Shown: in pieces, positions 43,309-52,879 of the stretch
How positions within the stretch are numbered: position 1 is the first letter of the stretch
Layout: each line of letters begins with the position of its first letter
Source of the DNA: RGIG5612 sp045601405
GTDB taxonomy: Bacteria > Bacillota > Clostridia > Lachnospirales > Lachnospiraceae
Assembly (NCBI GenBank): GCA_045601405.1
Contig: JAZRZO010000084.1
Location: 12,743 to 76,742 of the forward strand
Reading direction: 5' to 3'
DNA length: 64,000 nt
Made by a program: the position numbers and the translations under genes
Notes under the pieces: model-generated
What the model saw: only the letters and a program-made list of their open reading frames with translations
What the model was told of the DNA's origin: nothing
Databases searched by the model: none

Positions 43309-45324
43309 GTGGAGGGCAAAAGAAAAAGAAAAATTGAGCGCTGGCATATAATAACGATTCTTCTGATCTGCTACGATCTGATAGCAGCGGCGGGGTCATT
43401 TTTTCTTGCGCTTCTTCTGCGTTTTGATTTCAAATTCGGAGAGATACCTGCGGATTATCTTGATGAATACTATATCACAATAGGGTTTTACGCAATATTC
43501 TGTGTTCTTGTATTTTTTATCCATCGAATGTACTTTTCCCTGTGGAGGTTCGCTTCCTACAGAGAACTCAGAAATATCATCATAGCCATTCTGATAGATG
43601 TGGCAGCTTACTTCATTGTTACATTCTTCTTCATCGGCAGGATGCCGGCCTCCTACTATATTCTCGGAGGTTTATTCCAATTTGTCCTCGCACTGGGGAT
43701 ACGTTTTTCCTACCGCTTCCTCCTTCTGTTAAGAGGACGGAACAGCTCAAAAACAGACGCCGCAAGAGTAATGATAATAGGCGCGGGGGCTGCCGGTCAG
43801 ATGATACAGCGCGATATGAAAATGTCCGACAGGATTCATGAGAGAGTGGTAGTTTTTATCGATGACAATCCTAATAAGTGGAACCGGACGATAGATGGTG
43901 TTCCCGTTGCCGGAGGCAGAGAAGACATCTTATCGAGTGCGCAGAAATATTCTGTGGAAAAGATATATCTTGCCATTCCCGGAGCTACAGCGGAGCAGCG
44001 GCGGGATATCCTGGATATCTGCAAGGAAACTGACTGTGAATTAAAGATACTTCCCGCTATTTCCCAGATAATCAACGGAGAAGCGACCGTAAGTCAGCTT
44101 AAGGATGTATCTGCAGATGATCTTTTGGGCAGGGAGCCTATAAAGCCGGATCTTAAAGAAGTATTTGATTTTCTAAATGGAAAGACTGTTCTTGTAACGG
44201 GGGGCGGCGGTTCCATAGGCTCGGAGCTCTGCCGTCAGATAGCGGCCCATGCTCCCCGGCAGTTGATAATATTTGATGTATATGAAAACAGCGCGTATGA
44301 CATACAGAACGAGCTGAAAGAAAATTATCCGGATCTTAAACTGATAACGCTGATCGGCTCTGTCAGGGACAGCCGCAGGATGTTTGAGATTTTTTCATCC
44401 TATCGTCCGCAGGTGGTTTATCACGCAGCGGCTCATAAACACGTTCCGTTGATGGAGGGCAGTCCCTCTGAGGCGATCAAAAACAATTCCATAGGAACCT
44501 ATAAGACTGCGTACGCGGCCATGGTGAACGGATGTGAACGTTTTGTGCTGATATCCACTGACAAGGCGGTAAATCCTGTAAACATAATGGGTGCGTCAAA
44601 ACGTATCTGCGAGATGATAGTACAGAGCTTTGATATGATGATCAAAGCTCAGAAAGTCGACCGCATACCCCAGCTTTTCACACATAACGGCCTGCATACA
44701 GCTGATAAAAACGGCACTGGTGATGCATTCCGCAATATAAAAACGCAGTTTGTGGCAGTGCGCTTCGGAAACGTATTAGGCAGCAACGGCTCGGTCATCC
44801 CCATATTCGAAAAACAGATAAAAAAAGGAGGTCCGGTGACGGTTACGCACCCGGATATCATCAGATATTTCATGACGATACCGGAGGCTGTAAGCCTTGT
44901 GCTGCTTGCGGGCACCTATGCAAATGGCGGGCAGATCTTTGTTCTGGATATGGGAAGCCCGGTAAAAATAGATACGCTTGCCAGAAACATGATACGTCTT
45001 TCAGGCTATGTGCCCGATGTTGACATAAAGGTCATGTACACAGGTCTTCGTCCCGGAGAAAAGCTTTTTGAAGAAAAGCTGATGGCGGAAGAGGGGATGC
45101 AGAAGACAGAAAACAAGATGATCCATATAGGAGTTCCGATACCTATGGATACTGAGAGTTTCTTCATGCAGTTGAAAAGCCTTATGGACGCTGCATATAA
45201 AAATGAAAAAGACATAAGAGAGAAGGTTAAGGAGATCGTTCCTACCTACAGTCCGGAGAACGAAGGCGAGGCACTTTTAAATGACGACCGCTATTCAGAG
45301 CTGGTAGGCGGGGAGGATGTCTGA
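43309..45324 (+). CDS. pglF: Membrane UDP-sugar 4,6-dehydratase (PglF/CapD type)
   Basis: 671 residues from GTG 43309. Four N-terminal helices to about 140, a CoA-binding-like segment (MIIGAGAAGQMI), then the SDR half with TGGGGSIGSELC near 300-311, HAAAHKHVPLME, and STDKAVNPVNIMGASK. It gives UDP-4-keto-6-deoxy-GlcNAc, the entry to bacillosamine-type sugars. Aminotransferase and acetyltransferase partners occur at 46325 and 47659. An insert near DRIPQLFTHNGLHTAD interrupts a loop before the RFGNVLGS strand. Confidence 0.88.
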   Translation: MEGKRKRKIERWHIITILLICYDLIAAAGSFFLALLLRFDFKFGEIPADYLDEYYITIGFYAIFCVLVFFIHRMYFSLWRFASYRELRNIIIAILIDVAAYFIVTFFFIGRMPASYYILGGLFQFVLALGIRFSYRFLLLLRGRNSSKTDAARVMIIGAGAAGQMIQRDMKMSDRIHERVVVFIDDNPNKWNRTIDGVPVAGGREDILSSAQKYSVEKIYLAIPGATAEQRRDILDICKETDCELKILPAISQIINGEATVSQLKDVSADDLLGREPIKPDLKEVFDFLNGKTVLVTGGGGSIGSELCRQIAAHAPRQLIIFDVYENSAYDIQNELKENYPDLKLITLIGSVRDSRRMFEIFSSYRPQVVYHAAAHKHVPLMEGSPSEAIKNNSIGTYKTAYAAMVNGCERFVLISTDKAVNPVNIMGASKRICEMIVQSFDMMIKAQKVDRIPQLFTHNGLHTADKNGTGDAFRNIKTQFVAVRFGNVLGSNGSVIPIFEKQIKKGGPVTVTHPDIIRYFMTIPEAVSLVLLAGTYANGGQIFVLDMGSPVKIDTLARNMIRLSGYVPDVDIKVMYTGLRPGEKLFEEKLMAEEGMQKTENKMIHIGVPIPMDTESFFMQLKSLMDAAYKNEKDIREKVKEIVPTYSPENEGEALLNDDRYSELVGGEDV

Positions 45325-45341
45325 ACGGGAGCAGGTTATTC

Positions 45342-46013
45342 ATGAATTATCTGATAGTGGTTGCTCATCCGGATGATGAGGTTTTAGGAGCCGGGGCTAC
45401 AATCCCGGGCTTAGTACAAAAAGGGAATAAAGTGGCTGTGGCCACAATGGTAATAAATGTGGCTGCCAGAGCAAAAATATCAAGTACTCTGGAAAGCGAT
45501 CAGAAAAAGGCATTTGAGATATTGGGAGTGGAAAAGGCCTATAGCGCCGATTTTCCTAATATAATGATGAACACAGTACCTCATCTTGAGCTTGTTCAGT
45601 TTATTGAATCCTGCATTACTGACTGGCAGGCGGATGCCATAATCACGCATCACCCCTCGGATACAAACATTGACCATGGTGAGACCGGCAGGGCGGTCAA
45701 TGCTGCGTGCAGGCTCTTTCAGCGGACAGACGGTGTTCCCAAGTTAAGGGAGCTTACTTATATGGAGGTGCCATCAAGTACGGAGTGGAGCCTTAACACG
45801 GCGGATAACCGTTTTCAGCCAAACCTGTTTGTGGAGATAGGAGAAGAAGGCTTAGAGAAGAAATTAAGGGCTCTGGAAGCATACCACGGAGTTCCAAGAC
45901 CGTTTCCGCATCCCCGGTCGGCAGAAGCCATAAGAGGGCTTGCAGTATACAGGGGAGTGCAGTCCGGACGGAGATACGCAGAGGCTTTTGAGTGCGTATT
46001 CAGGGCACAGTAG
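45342..46013 (+). CDS. PIG-L-family deacetylase
   Basis: 223 residues, LmbE-like fold. AHPDDEVLG near 9-17 (zinc Asp/His set) and HHPSDTNIDHGETGRAV near 107-123 supply the zinc ligands and catalytic base. The family removes N-acetyl groups from GlcNAc-linked compounds. Placed between a dehydratase and an aminotransferase, it may de-N-acetylate a nucleotide or lipid-linked sugar. Confidence 0.88.
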   Translation: MNYLIVVAHPDDEVLGAGATIPGLVQKGNKVAVATMVINVAARAKISSTLESDQKKAFEILGVEKAYSADFPNIMMNTVPHLELVQFIESCITDWQADAIITHHPSDTNIDHGETGRAVNAACRLFQRTDGVPKLRELTYMEVPSSTEWSLNTADNRFQPNLFVEIGEEGLEKKLRALEAYHGVPRPFPHPRSAEAIRGLAVYRGVQSGRRYAEAFECVFRAQ

Positions 46014-46027
46014 ATAAAGCGCAGCCG

Positions 46028-46045
46028 CGGGCGGCAAGCCGCCCG
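46028..46045 (+). terminator. Hairpin after the PIG-L gene
   Basis: CGGGCGGC / GCCGCCCG arms with a 2-base AA loop. Strong G-C stem but only GATATTT follows, so termination is uncertain. It falls between two expression units. Confidence 0.45.
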
Positions 46046-46064
46046 GATATTTAAGGAAATCTGC

Positions 46065-46163
46065 ACAATATTTCCGGAAATATTGTCATAAATAGAAGAA
46101 AAAAATCACCAAAATAATTAGTAATATGTTAGTATTATAAGAGAGCGGTCATATATATGACCG
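46065..46163 (+). promoter_or_regulatory. Regulatory region with two perfect palindromes, before the second locus
   Basis: A 22-bp perfect palindrome (46065-46086; centre TTTCCGGAAA) and an 18-bp perfect palindrome CGGTCATATATATGACCG (46146-46163). Between them lies AT-rich DNA with TAGTATTATAAG (46128-46142), a possible -10 region. The 311-base gap between genes here holds nothing else except a G-C hairpin. The sites could bind dimeric regulators. Confidence 0.5.
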
Positions 46164-46324
46164 GTCTGTTATTAAATGTACATTTAATGCAGCACACTCC
46201 GGTCGTTGCAATGTCACGCCGGAGGCATGACGCAGGACATAGAAACAATATAAACCATGGGAAGGATTGAAAAAAAGCGGTTCTTTCTGTGGTGAAACTA
46301 TGTCTAAAAACAGGGGAGAAGCAG

Positions 46325-47605
46325 ATGGATCAAAACAATATATCAATTAAAAAAAGCAATACTTCATTTAAAGAAAAAATCTGGCTGTCATCCCCCACGA
46401 TGCATGGTGATGAGCGGAAGTGGGTGGACGAGGCCATACAGACAAACTGGGTTTCCACTGTTGGCGAAAATATCGATGTGATCGAGAAAAAGATGGAGGA
46501 GCTGACAGGTGTAAGGTATGCAGTGGCTCTTTCCAATGGGACTGCGGCGCTGCATCTTGCCATAAAGAGGGCCGGAGAGAGATTGTATGGCAAAACAGGG
46601 GCAGGAAGAGGAGTTCTGGATGGCAGGAAAGTATTCTGTTCCGATATGACATTCGATGCTACGGTAAACCCGGTTGCGTATGAGGATGGAGAAGCGGTTT
46701 TCATTGATTCCGAATATGAGACCTGGAATATGAACCCCAAAGCTCTTGAAAAAGCATTTGAGATATATCCGGAGGTTAAACTTATTGTAATTGCCCATTT
46801 GTACGGTGTTCCGGCAAAGATAGACGAAATACGATCTATTGCCGATAAACACGGAGCTTTGATAATAGAGGATGCGGCGGAATCTCTTGGCGCATCACTC
46901 GAAGGTAAGCAGACCGGCTCTTTCGGAGACATTGGCGTGATCAGCTTTAACGGAAACAAGATAATCACCGGTTCATCAGGAGGCATGCTGCTAACGAACG
47001 ACGAAGAGGAAGCTAAAACAATCCGGAAGTGGAGTACACAAAGCCGTGAGGCTGCCCCCTGGTATCAGCATGAAGATCTTGGATACAACTACCGCATTTC
47101 AAATATAATTGCAGGAGTTGTGAGGGGACAGATACCTTATCTTCAAGAACATATAGAGGCAAAGAAAAGGATATGGGAGAGATATCGCGACGGGCTTAAG
47201 GATCTGCCCGTTTCCATGAATCCCTGGGATGAGAAGAAAAGTGAGCCGAACTTCTGGCTGTCATGCATGTTGATAGATGAAGAAGCAATGGCATATATGG
47301 AACGGGGAAATCTGGATTACAGGTGGGAGCATGAAAGCGGAAAAAGCTCTCCGCAGGAAATATTAGATGCTCTTGAAGCAGACAACATCGAAGGGCGCCC
47401 TATATGGAAGCCCATGCATCTTCAGCCGATTTATAAGGAACATCAATTTGTCACAGAAGAGGGGGCTTTCAACGCAGCCGGAATGCCGGGAAGAGATGCA
47501 GGTGCGGATATCTTCCGGAGAGGGCTGTGTTTACCGTCAGACAACAAGATGACGGGAGAGCAACAGGACAGGGTGATTGAGATCATTAAAAGATGTTTTG
47601 AATAA
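46325..47605 (+). CDS. pglE: PglE-like UDP-4-keto-sugar aminotransferase
   Basis: 426 residues from ATG 46325 behind GGGGAGAAGCAG. DegT-family: IIEDAAESLG (PLP-ring Asp), SFNGNKIITGSSGG with Schiff-base Lys, and an N-terminal phosphate-binding NGTAALHLAI. It would aminate the product of the dehydratase at 43309 at C4. Its neighbour at 47659 would then acetylate, giving UDP-diNAc-bacillosamine (inference). The preceding ATG at 46289 has no ribosome site. Confidence 0.85.
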   Translation: MDQNNISIKKSNTSFKEKIWLSSPTMHGDERKWVDEAIQTNWVSTVGENIDVIEKKMEELTGVRYAVALSNGTAALHLAIKRAGERLYGKTGAGRGVLDGRKVFCSDMTFDATVNPVAYEDGEAVFIDSEYETWNMNPKALEKAFEIYPEVKLIVIAHLYGVPAKIDEIRSIADKHGALIIEDAAESLGASLEGKQTGSFGDIGVISFNGNKIITGSSGGMLLTNDEEEAKTIRKWSTQSREAAPWYQHEDLGYNYRISNIIAGVVRGQIPYLQEHIEAKKRIWERYRDGLKDLPVSMNPWDEKKSEPNFWLSCMLIDEEAMAYMERGNLDYRWEHESGKSSPQEILDALEADNIEGRPIWKPMHLQPIYKEHQFVTEEGAFNAAGMPGRDAGADIFRRGLCLPSDNKMTGEQQDRVIEIIKRCFE

Positions 47606-47658
47606 GAGAATAAGAATCCATTTTTTTCTTTAATAAATAGGCATAGGAGGACAGCTTA

Positions 47659-48330
47659 ATGAGTAAGCGGGTACTGGGGATATATTGTGCAGGAGGATTT
47701 GGCGGGGTGACATTGGGTCTTGCAGAAAGAATTAATGAATTAAATAATCGTTGGGATCAAATCCTATTTATCGAAGATGATCCGGAAAAACTTAAAGAGT
47801 CAGATCAAATAATTGAATTCGCAGAATTTAAAGAAAAATTCCCACCTGAGATCGCAGAAATTGTGACTGCTTCTGGAGAAACAAGAACACGAGAAGTGCT
47901 TTTTAATAAGGTCAAGGAAGCAGGTTATTCCCTTCCGAACTTAATCCATCCATTTGCAGAGTGTGCTAAAAACGTAAAGCTTGGAGAAGGCAATCTTATT
48001 CTTGGGTTTGCCTATGTTTCACCAAGTGAAGTGGTGATTGATAATAACAATATTGTTATGCCTTATGCGCAGGTTAGTCACAACAATCATGTATGCAGCC
48101 ATTGTATCATTGCTTCATCTGCAAATCTTTCCGGAACTACTGTCCTAAATGATAGGGCATATGTAGGGACCGGTGCGAAATTACGTGAAAATATTACAGT
48201 AGGTGCGGATGCAATTATCGGCATGGGTGCAATCGTTACAAAGTCCGTTGATGGTCAAAGCGTGGTTGTAGGAACACCGGCAAAAGAAATACGGAAGAAC
48301 ACGGGGAAAATCTTTAAAAACGCAAAATGA
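47659..48330 (+). CDS. pglD: PglD-like hexapeptide-repeat acetyltransferase
   Basis: 223 residues. An N-terminal nucleotide-binding domain (GIYCAGGFGG) and a C-terminal left-handed beta-helix (PYAQVSHNNHVCSHCIIA, GTGAKLRENITVGADAIIG, VVVGTPAKEI). Catalytic His likely in SHNNH. In PglD this N-acetylates UDP-4-amino-sugar. ATAGGAGGACAGCTTA ahead of the ATG. It begins the more AT-rich stretch of the window and overlaps the next gene by four bases. Confidence 0.85.
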   Translation: MSKRVLGIYCAGGFGGVTLGLAERINELNNRWDQILFIEDDPEKLKESDQIIEFAEFKEKFPPEIAEIVTASGETRTREVLFNKVKEAGYSLPNLIHPFAECAKNVKLGEGNLILGFAYVSPSEVVIDNNNIVMPYAQVSHNNHVCSHCIIASSANLSGTTVLNDRAYVGTGAKLRENITVGADAIIGMGAIVTKSVDGQSVVVGTPAKEIRKNTGKIFKNAK

Positions 48331-49283
48331 GAGTAGTAGTTTTTGGTGCAACTGGAAAAATAGGACAGTTTTTAGTTCCTTATATTTTAGAACAAGACTC
48401 ATCAATAGAAGTCATTGCAATTGGACATAGGAAGGAGGATGTGTTTCATCATCCCTATGTAGATTATTACTCTGTTGATATTTGTAATCAAATAGATTTT
48501 GGTAAATTGCCAAGTAAGATTGATGCTGTTATTAATATGGCTGGAGCAGTCACAACAGCAGTAAACAGCAATGACATTAGAGCCTATATTGACGCCAATA
48601 TAATTGGCGCAGTGAATATCCTTGATTATGCTATATCTGCATCGGCTGACCGAATTATTTATAGTCAAACTTATAATGATGTATTTGGCGATCCGGATTC
48701 GGATGTTATTATAAAACCAGATGCGCTAAGAAGAAAACAATACAAAGGTGAAGCAGCCATCTACGCAATCACCAAAAACACCGCAGTTGATATTCAGAAG
48801 CTTTATCAGTCAAAGTATGGAATTAAATCATTTGTTTTACGGCTTCCGACGGTACAGTGTCCTACGTTAAATCCATATTATATGGTTGGAGGAGAGAAAA
48901 GATTACGTCCTTTTAGAAAAATGATCAATCAAGCATGTAATGGGGAACCGATAGAAATATGGGGTGATCCAAACCATGTGATGGATATGGTTTATGTTAA
49001 AGATTGTTGCCAACTATTCTATCTTGTGCTTAAAGCTGATGTTAATGGTGGTGTCTACAACATAGGAACAGGAGTAGGAACAACGCTTCTTCAACAAGCT
49101 GAAGGGATGATAGCGGTTTTTTCTAAGGAAGGTAATAAATCGAGGATTATATATAGACCGGAGAAACTAAATGGAAAACCATTTATCATGGATATCGAGA
49201 ATGCAAAAAGAGATTTGGGATATCAACCGCAATATAATTATCTTGATATGCTAAAGGAATTTAAGAGTATTCTGAAATTGTGA
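48327..49283 (+). CDS. Extended SDR NAD-dependent sugar epimerase/dehydratase
   Basis: 318 residues. GATGKIG glycine loop, YAITKNTAVD with Tyr-x3-Lys, INMAGAVTT strand and NIGTGVGTTL C-terminal motif. Substrate not identifiable; lies between the acetyltransferase and the PglC-like transferase, suggesting it modifies the lipid-linked or nucleotide sugar. Confidence 0.8.
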   Translation: MRVVVFGATGKIGQFLVPYILEQDSSIEVIAIGHRKEDVFHHPYVDYYSVDICNQIDFGKLPSKIDAVINMAGAVTTAVNSNDIRAYIDANIIGAVNILDYAISASADRIIYSQTYNDVFGDPDSDVIIKPDALRRKQYKGEAAIYAITKNTAVDIQKLYQSKYGIKSFVLRLPTVQCPTLNPYYMVGGEKRLRPFRKMINQACNGEPIEIWGDPNHVMDMVYVKDCCQLFYLVLKADVNGGVYNIGTGVGTTLLQQAEGMIAVFSKEGNKSRIIYRPEKLNGKPFIMDIENAKRDLGYQPQYNYLDMLKEFKSILKL

Positions 49284-49343
49284 AAAGAAAAATAACTACA
49301 AAAGAATAGGGTTTATTATCAGATTTTGTTATAGGCAAGTGAT

Positions 49344-49370
49344 CAATCAAGGGGTTGATTGTCTTTCTTT
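49344..49370 (+). terminator. Probable rho-independent terminator
   Basis: CAATCAA / TTGATTG arms (7 bp) around GGGG, followed by TCTTTCTTT. A short but suitable terminator after the SDR gene and before the next promoter-less gene. Confidence 0.45.
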
Positions 49371-49411
49371 ATCAATGGTAATCATCATAGTTACGCTATT
49401 TAGGAAGTAAT

Positions 49412-50041
49412 ATGGCTCACCAAAAACATTTCTATGAAAAAATAGTTAAACGCCCACAGGATTTCATTTGTTCAGGGTTAGCTTTAGTTGTTTTGTCACC
49501 TATTATATGTCTTACGGCACTGCTGGTAAGAACAAAACTGGGATCACCTGTACTGTTTAAACAGAGACGGCCTGGTCTTAATGGAAAAATTTTTAATATT
49601 TATAAGTTTCGGACAATGACTGATGAGAAGGATGAAAATGGTAATTATCTTCCTGATGAGATAAGACTAACTTCATTTGGAAAAAAACTGAGATCAACTT
49701 CTCTCGATGAGCTGCCGGAACTGTTTAATATAATAAAGGGTGACATGGCGGTGGTTGGACCAAGGCCACTGCATGAAAGATATTTGCCACGATACAATGA
49801 ACACCAGGCAAGGAGACATGAAGTCCGACCCGGGTTTACAGGATTAGCCCAAGTGAATGGACGTAATGCCATCTCATGGGAAGAGAAGTTCGATTGGGAT
49901 GTAAAGTATGTAGATAATATAACATTTCTCGGAGATTGGAAAATTATTCTAAAAACAGTTAAAACTGTTCTTTCTCACAGTGGAATTGATAATGATAATG
50001 CGGCAACGATGCCAGAATTTATGGGTAGTGAAGACAATTAG
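49412..50041 (+). CDS. pglC: PglC-like initiating phosphoglycosyl transferase, second locus
   Basis: 209 residues, monotopic PGT. A hydrophobic segment near 18-45, FKQRRPGLNGKIFNIYKFRT, TSLDELPELFNIIKGDM with the catalytic Asp-Glu pair, and VVGPRPL then RPGFTGLAQVNGRN. The RPGLNGKIF and GLAQVNGRN phrases match diNAc-bacillosamine-specific PglC enzymes. It fits with the PglF/E/D set upstream, and is distinct from the transferase at 33768. Confidence 0.88.
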   Translation: MAHQKHFYEKIVKRPQDFICSGLALVVLSPIICLTALLVRTKLGSPVLFKQRRPGLNGKIFNIYKFRTMTDEKDENGNYLPDEIRLTSFGKKLRSTSLDELPELFNIIKGDMAVVGPRPLHERYLPRYNEHQARRHEVRPGFTGLAQVNGRNAISWEEKFDWDVKYVDNITFLGDWKIILKTVKTVLSHSGIDNDNAATMPEFMGSEDN

Positions 50042-50134
50042 ATATTTTTTTAATAAAGAAAGCGCTTGTGTGTTTTATTAACGACTAATGGTGGAGATAT
50101 AAATTCGACAGAATGACTTGTGAATATTTTTTGA

Positions 50135-50335
50135 CACAACTATAAAGAAATTGAATATATAATTCCCGAAGAAGATAGTTTGTTTAAGTTTAAGCGAGCG
50201 TTTTATAAAGGTGAGTTGAATCGGTTTTTTATTGGAAGGAAGGTTAATAATCCTCAGAAATATAGTGAGTTGGTCGCGATGAGAAGTATATATAATGATG
50301 GATATTTTCCCCAGTATAGAGCGAACTCTATTTGA
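50135..50335 (+). pseudogene. Unidentified coding remnant
   Basis: An open stretch of 66 codons between TGA at 50132 and TGA at 50333, with no start codon but coding-like composition (KFKRAFYKGELNRFF, SELVAMRSIYNDGYF). The rest of the gap from 50042 to 50414 holds nothing recognised. It is likely the tail of a lost gene of the sugar locus, family unknown. Confidence 0.35.
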
Positions 50336-50414
50336 TGGGTCGTTGAAAATGATGATCATAATTGATTAAAAATGATTGTCTTAATTATCGGAACAAAAAA
50401 ACTTATGAGATAAT

Positions 50415-51578
50415 ATGGTTTTATTAAAAGAAAGAAAAAACACAATACTAACGATTTCAATGTATGTCCAAGTAGCAACACTTATGCTTCAATTGGTTCT
50501 CTATCAGTTTTTTGGCGTTCAAGAAAGTATTCATACTTTTATTCTTATCGTTTCTGCTTTTTTTATGGTAATTAGTGCCATAATCTGGGTTAGATTCGAA
50601 ATAGGGCTTTTATGCATTATTTGTTTGTTTTTTGGTCTGTTTTATTTGTTTTCTTATTTGATATTCCCGGAAAACAGATCTTCAGCAAACGTATATACAT
50701 TTAACTTTTTTGCCATATGTCTTCCGTGTTTTATTAATAGTATTTTGATAGATGATGTGGAGAAATACATATATGCACTTCAGATTGTTTCTTTTATAGT
50801 TTTTGCATTGGGCTTTTTGCTCATGATTCTACTAGTAACAGAAGGAATGGGAAAGAATGAGTATAGTATGGCTTACTCATTCTACATGTTGCTTCCGGCA
50901 TTGGTGTTTACTTTCAGCTTTTATTTAAAGAAAAGAGTTTTATTTCTTATACTTGCTATTATCTCGATGCTTTTGATATTAATGATTGGATCGAGGGGGG
51001 CACTCGTTTCAAGTTTGATCTTTCTTATCGCAATTATTTTGATAGCAAAATTGAACTTAGCTTTAAAAGTTCTAACAGTTTTGCTAACTGTTTTTGTGTT
51101 TGTTTTCTTTAATAGAATAATAACTTGGTTTAGTAGTGTTTTTTCTGGCATGGGAGTAATAAGTAGAAATCTAACTCTTATACAGACTGATGAGTGGTTC
51201 AGTCATGATAGCGGGCGAAGCGTAATACAAAACCAGGTGATAGAACTAATTAAAAATAAGCCACTACTCGGAAGTGGAATTGGATCGGAACAACGACTTC
51301 TTGGAACGTATTCTCATAATATTTTTTTGGATTTGTTTCTTCATTTCGGAGTACTTCTTGGAAGCATTATCATCATTGTCATGGTATTACTTATTATATA
51401 TATTTTTATAAAATCAAAGCAAAAAGTATTATTTTTTATGCTTTTTTGTTATGGTTTTATTCCATTGCTTTTTAGTGGCTCCTACTTGGAGTTTTTCCCA
51501 TTTTGGATTTTTTTGGGTTTTTGCTTTAGCCATATTCCAATCAAATTTGTGGTGCGAAGAAGACAATTGTCAGAATAG
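50415..51578 (+). CDS. wzy: O-antigen-ligase-like polymerase (Wzy), second locus
   Basis: 387 residues, about eleven helices. The closing region GSGIGSEQRLLGTYSHNIFLDLFLHFG is the conserved loop with His of O-antigen polymerase/ligase proteins. Weak ribosome site. It serves the second locus with flippase at 59023. Confidence 0.83.
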   Translation: MVLLKERKNTILTISMYVQVATLMLQLVLYQFFGVQESIHTFILIVSAFFMVISAIIWVRFEIGLLCIICLFFGLFYLFSYLIFPENRSSANVYTFNFFAICLPCFINSILIDDVEKYIYALQIVSFIVFALGFLLMILLVTEGMGKNEYSMAYSFYMLLPALVFTFSFYLKKRVLFLILAIISMLLILMIGSRGALVSSLIFLIAIILIAKLNLALKVLTVLLTVFVFVFFNRIITWFSSVFSGMGVISRNLTLIQTDEWFSHDSGRSVIQNQVIELIKNKPLLGSGIGSEQRLLGTYSHNIFLDLFLHFGVLLGSIIIIVMVLLIIYIFIKSKQKVLFFMLFCYGFIPLLFSGSYLEFFPFWIFLGFCFSHIPIKFVVRRRQLSE

Positions 51579-51603
51579 CGATTAAGCGTCTGGAAAAAGA
51601 ATA

Positions 51604-52866
51604 ATGAAAAAGAAAGTATGGATTATTAATCATTATGCAACCGGAATGCTCTTTAGTAAAGGAGGAAGGCATTACTGGTTTGCAAAATATTTGAGGAGAG
51701 AAGGTTATGAGCCAGTTGTTTTTTCGTGTAATTCTAAGCATGGGAAAAAAGAAAAATGGATTAATACGGACAAGTTATGGGTTGAAAAAGTTGATGATGA
51801 AAACAACATCCCCTTTGTGATAGTTAGGTCATCATTATATAGTGGCAATGGAAAAGATCGAGTGCTGAATATATTAAAGTTTTATTTGAATGTCAAAAAG
51901 GCAGCAAAAGAATATGCTGAGATAAATGGGGCACCTGATGTTATTCTTGCTTCGTCAGTCCATCCTTTGACTTTGGTGGCAGGGATCCACTTATCAAAGC
52001 ATTTTGGAATCAAGTGTATATCAGAAATACGTGATTTATGGCCGGAATCCATTTTTATCTATTCTTCAAAACTCAGAAAGAGAAGTTTATTGGGGAAACT
52101 ATTATATTCAGGTGAAAAATGGATATATAGAAAATCTGATGCTCTTGTTTTCACAATGCCCGGGGGAGCTGATTACATTATTGAGCATAAATGGGATACC
52201 AACCATAATGGTCCGATTGATTTATCAAAGGTTAAGCATATCAATAATGGAGTGGATCTGGAAGTTTTTGATAAAAATGTTTCCGCAAATCGTTTTTGCG
52301 ACCCAGACCTTGATGATAAGAATACCTTTAAAATAGTTTATGCCGGAAGCATTAGAACAGTTAACAGGGTTGGACTTCTTCTCGATGCTGCTAAAATAAT
52401 CAATTCTCCAAAAGTCAGATTTATTATTTTTGGAGATGGAGATGAATTGGAATTACTAAAAAGAAGAATAGTAGAAGAAAATATTAATAATGTTTTTCTT
52501 AAAGGAAGAGTAGAAAAGAAGTTTATTCCTTCTATCGATACTAGATCTGATTTAAATGTTGCTCATTGGAAATCAAGTCCGTTAATTAAATATGGGGAGA
52601 GTACAAACAAATCATTTGAATACTATGCTTCTGGAAGACCCGTCCTCTATACTGCAAAACCAGGATACAGTGTTGTAGAAAAATATCAATGCGGATTTAT
52701 CGCAGAAGATCAGAAACCGGAAACAATTGCAAATTGCATTAATCAAATACTTGCTTTGTCTGATGATGAGTTGGCTGTTTTATCTAAAAATGCCAGAAAA
52801 GCAGCAATACAATTTGATTTTAAAAACTTAATCAAAGATTTGATTCAACTAATAGAAAGTGTATAG
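51604..52866 (+). CDS. GT4 glycosyltransferase
   Basis: 420 residues. N-terminal GGRHYWFAKYLRREGYEPVVF, SEIRDLWPESI; C-terminal YAGSIRTVNRVGLLLDAAK, FIIFGDGDELELL and KSFEYYASGRPVLYTA donor loop. WbuB-related. No membrane helix. Confidence 0.87.
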   Translation: MKKKVWIINHYATGMLFSKGGRHYWFAKYLRREGYEPVVFSCNSKHGKKEKWINTDKLWVEKVDDENNIPFVIVRSSLYSGNGKDRVLNILKFYLNVKKAAKEYAEINGAPDVILASSVHPLTLVAGIHLSKHFGIKCISEIRDLWPESIFIYSSKLRKRSLLGKLLYSGEKWIYRKSDALVFTMPGGADYIIEHKWDTNHNGPIDLSKVKHINNGVDLEVFDKNVSANRFCDPDLDDKNTFKIVYAGSIRTVNRVGLLLDAAKIINSPKVRFIIFGDGDELELLKRRIVEENINNVFLKGRVEKKFIPSIDTRSDLNVAHWKSSPLIKYGESTNKSFEYYASGRPVLYTAKPGYSVVEKYQCGFIAEDQKPETIANCINQILALSDDELAVLSKNARKAAIQFDFKNLIKDLIQLIESV

Positions 52867-52879
52867 AGTGTAGGCGCTT

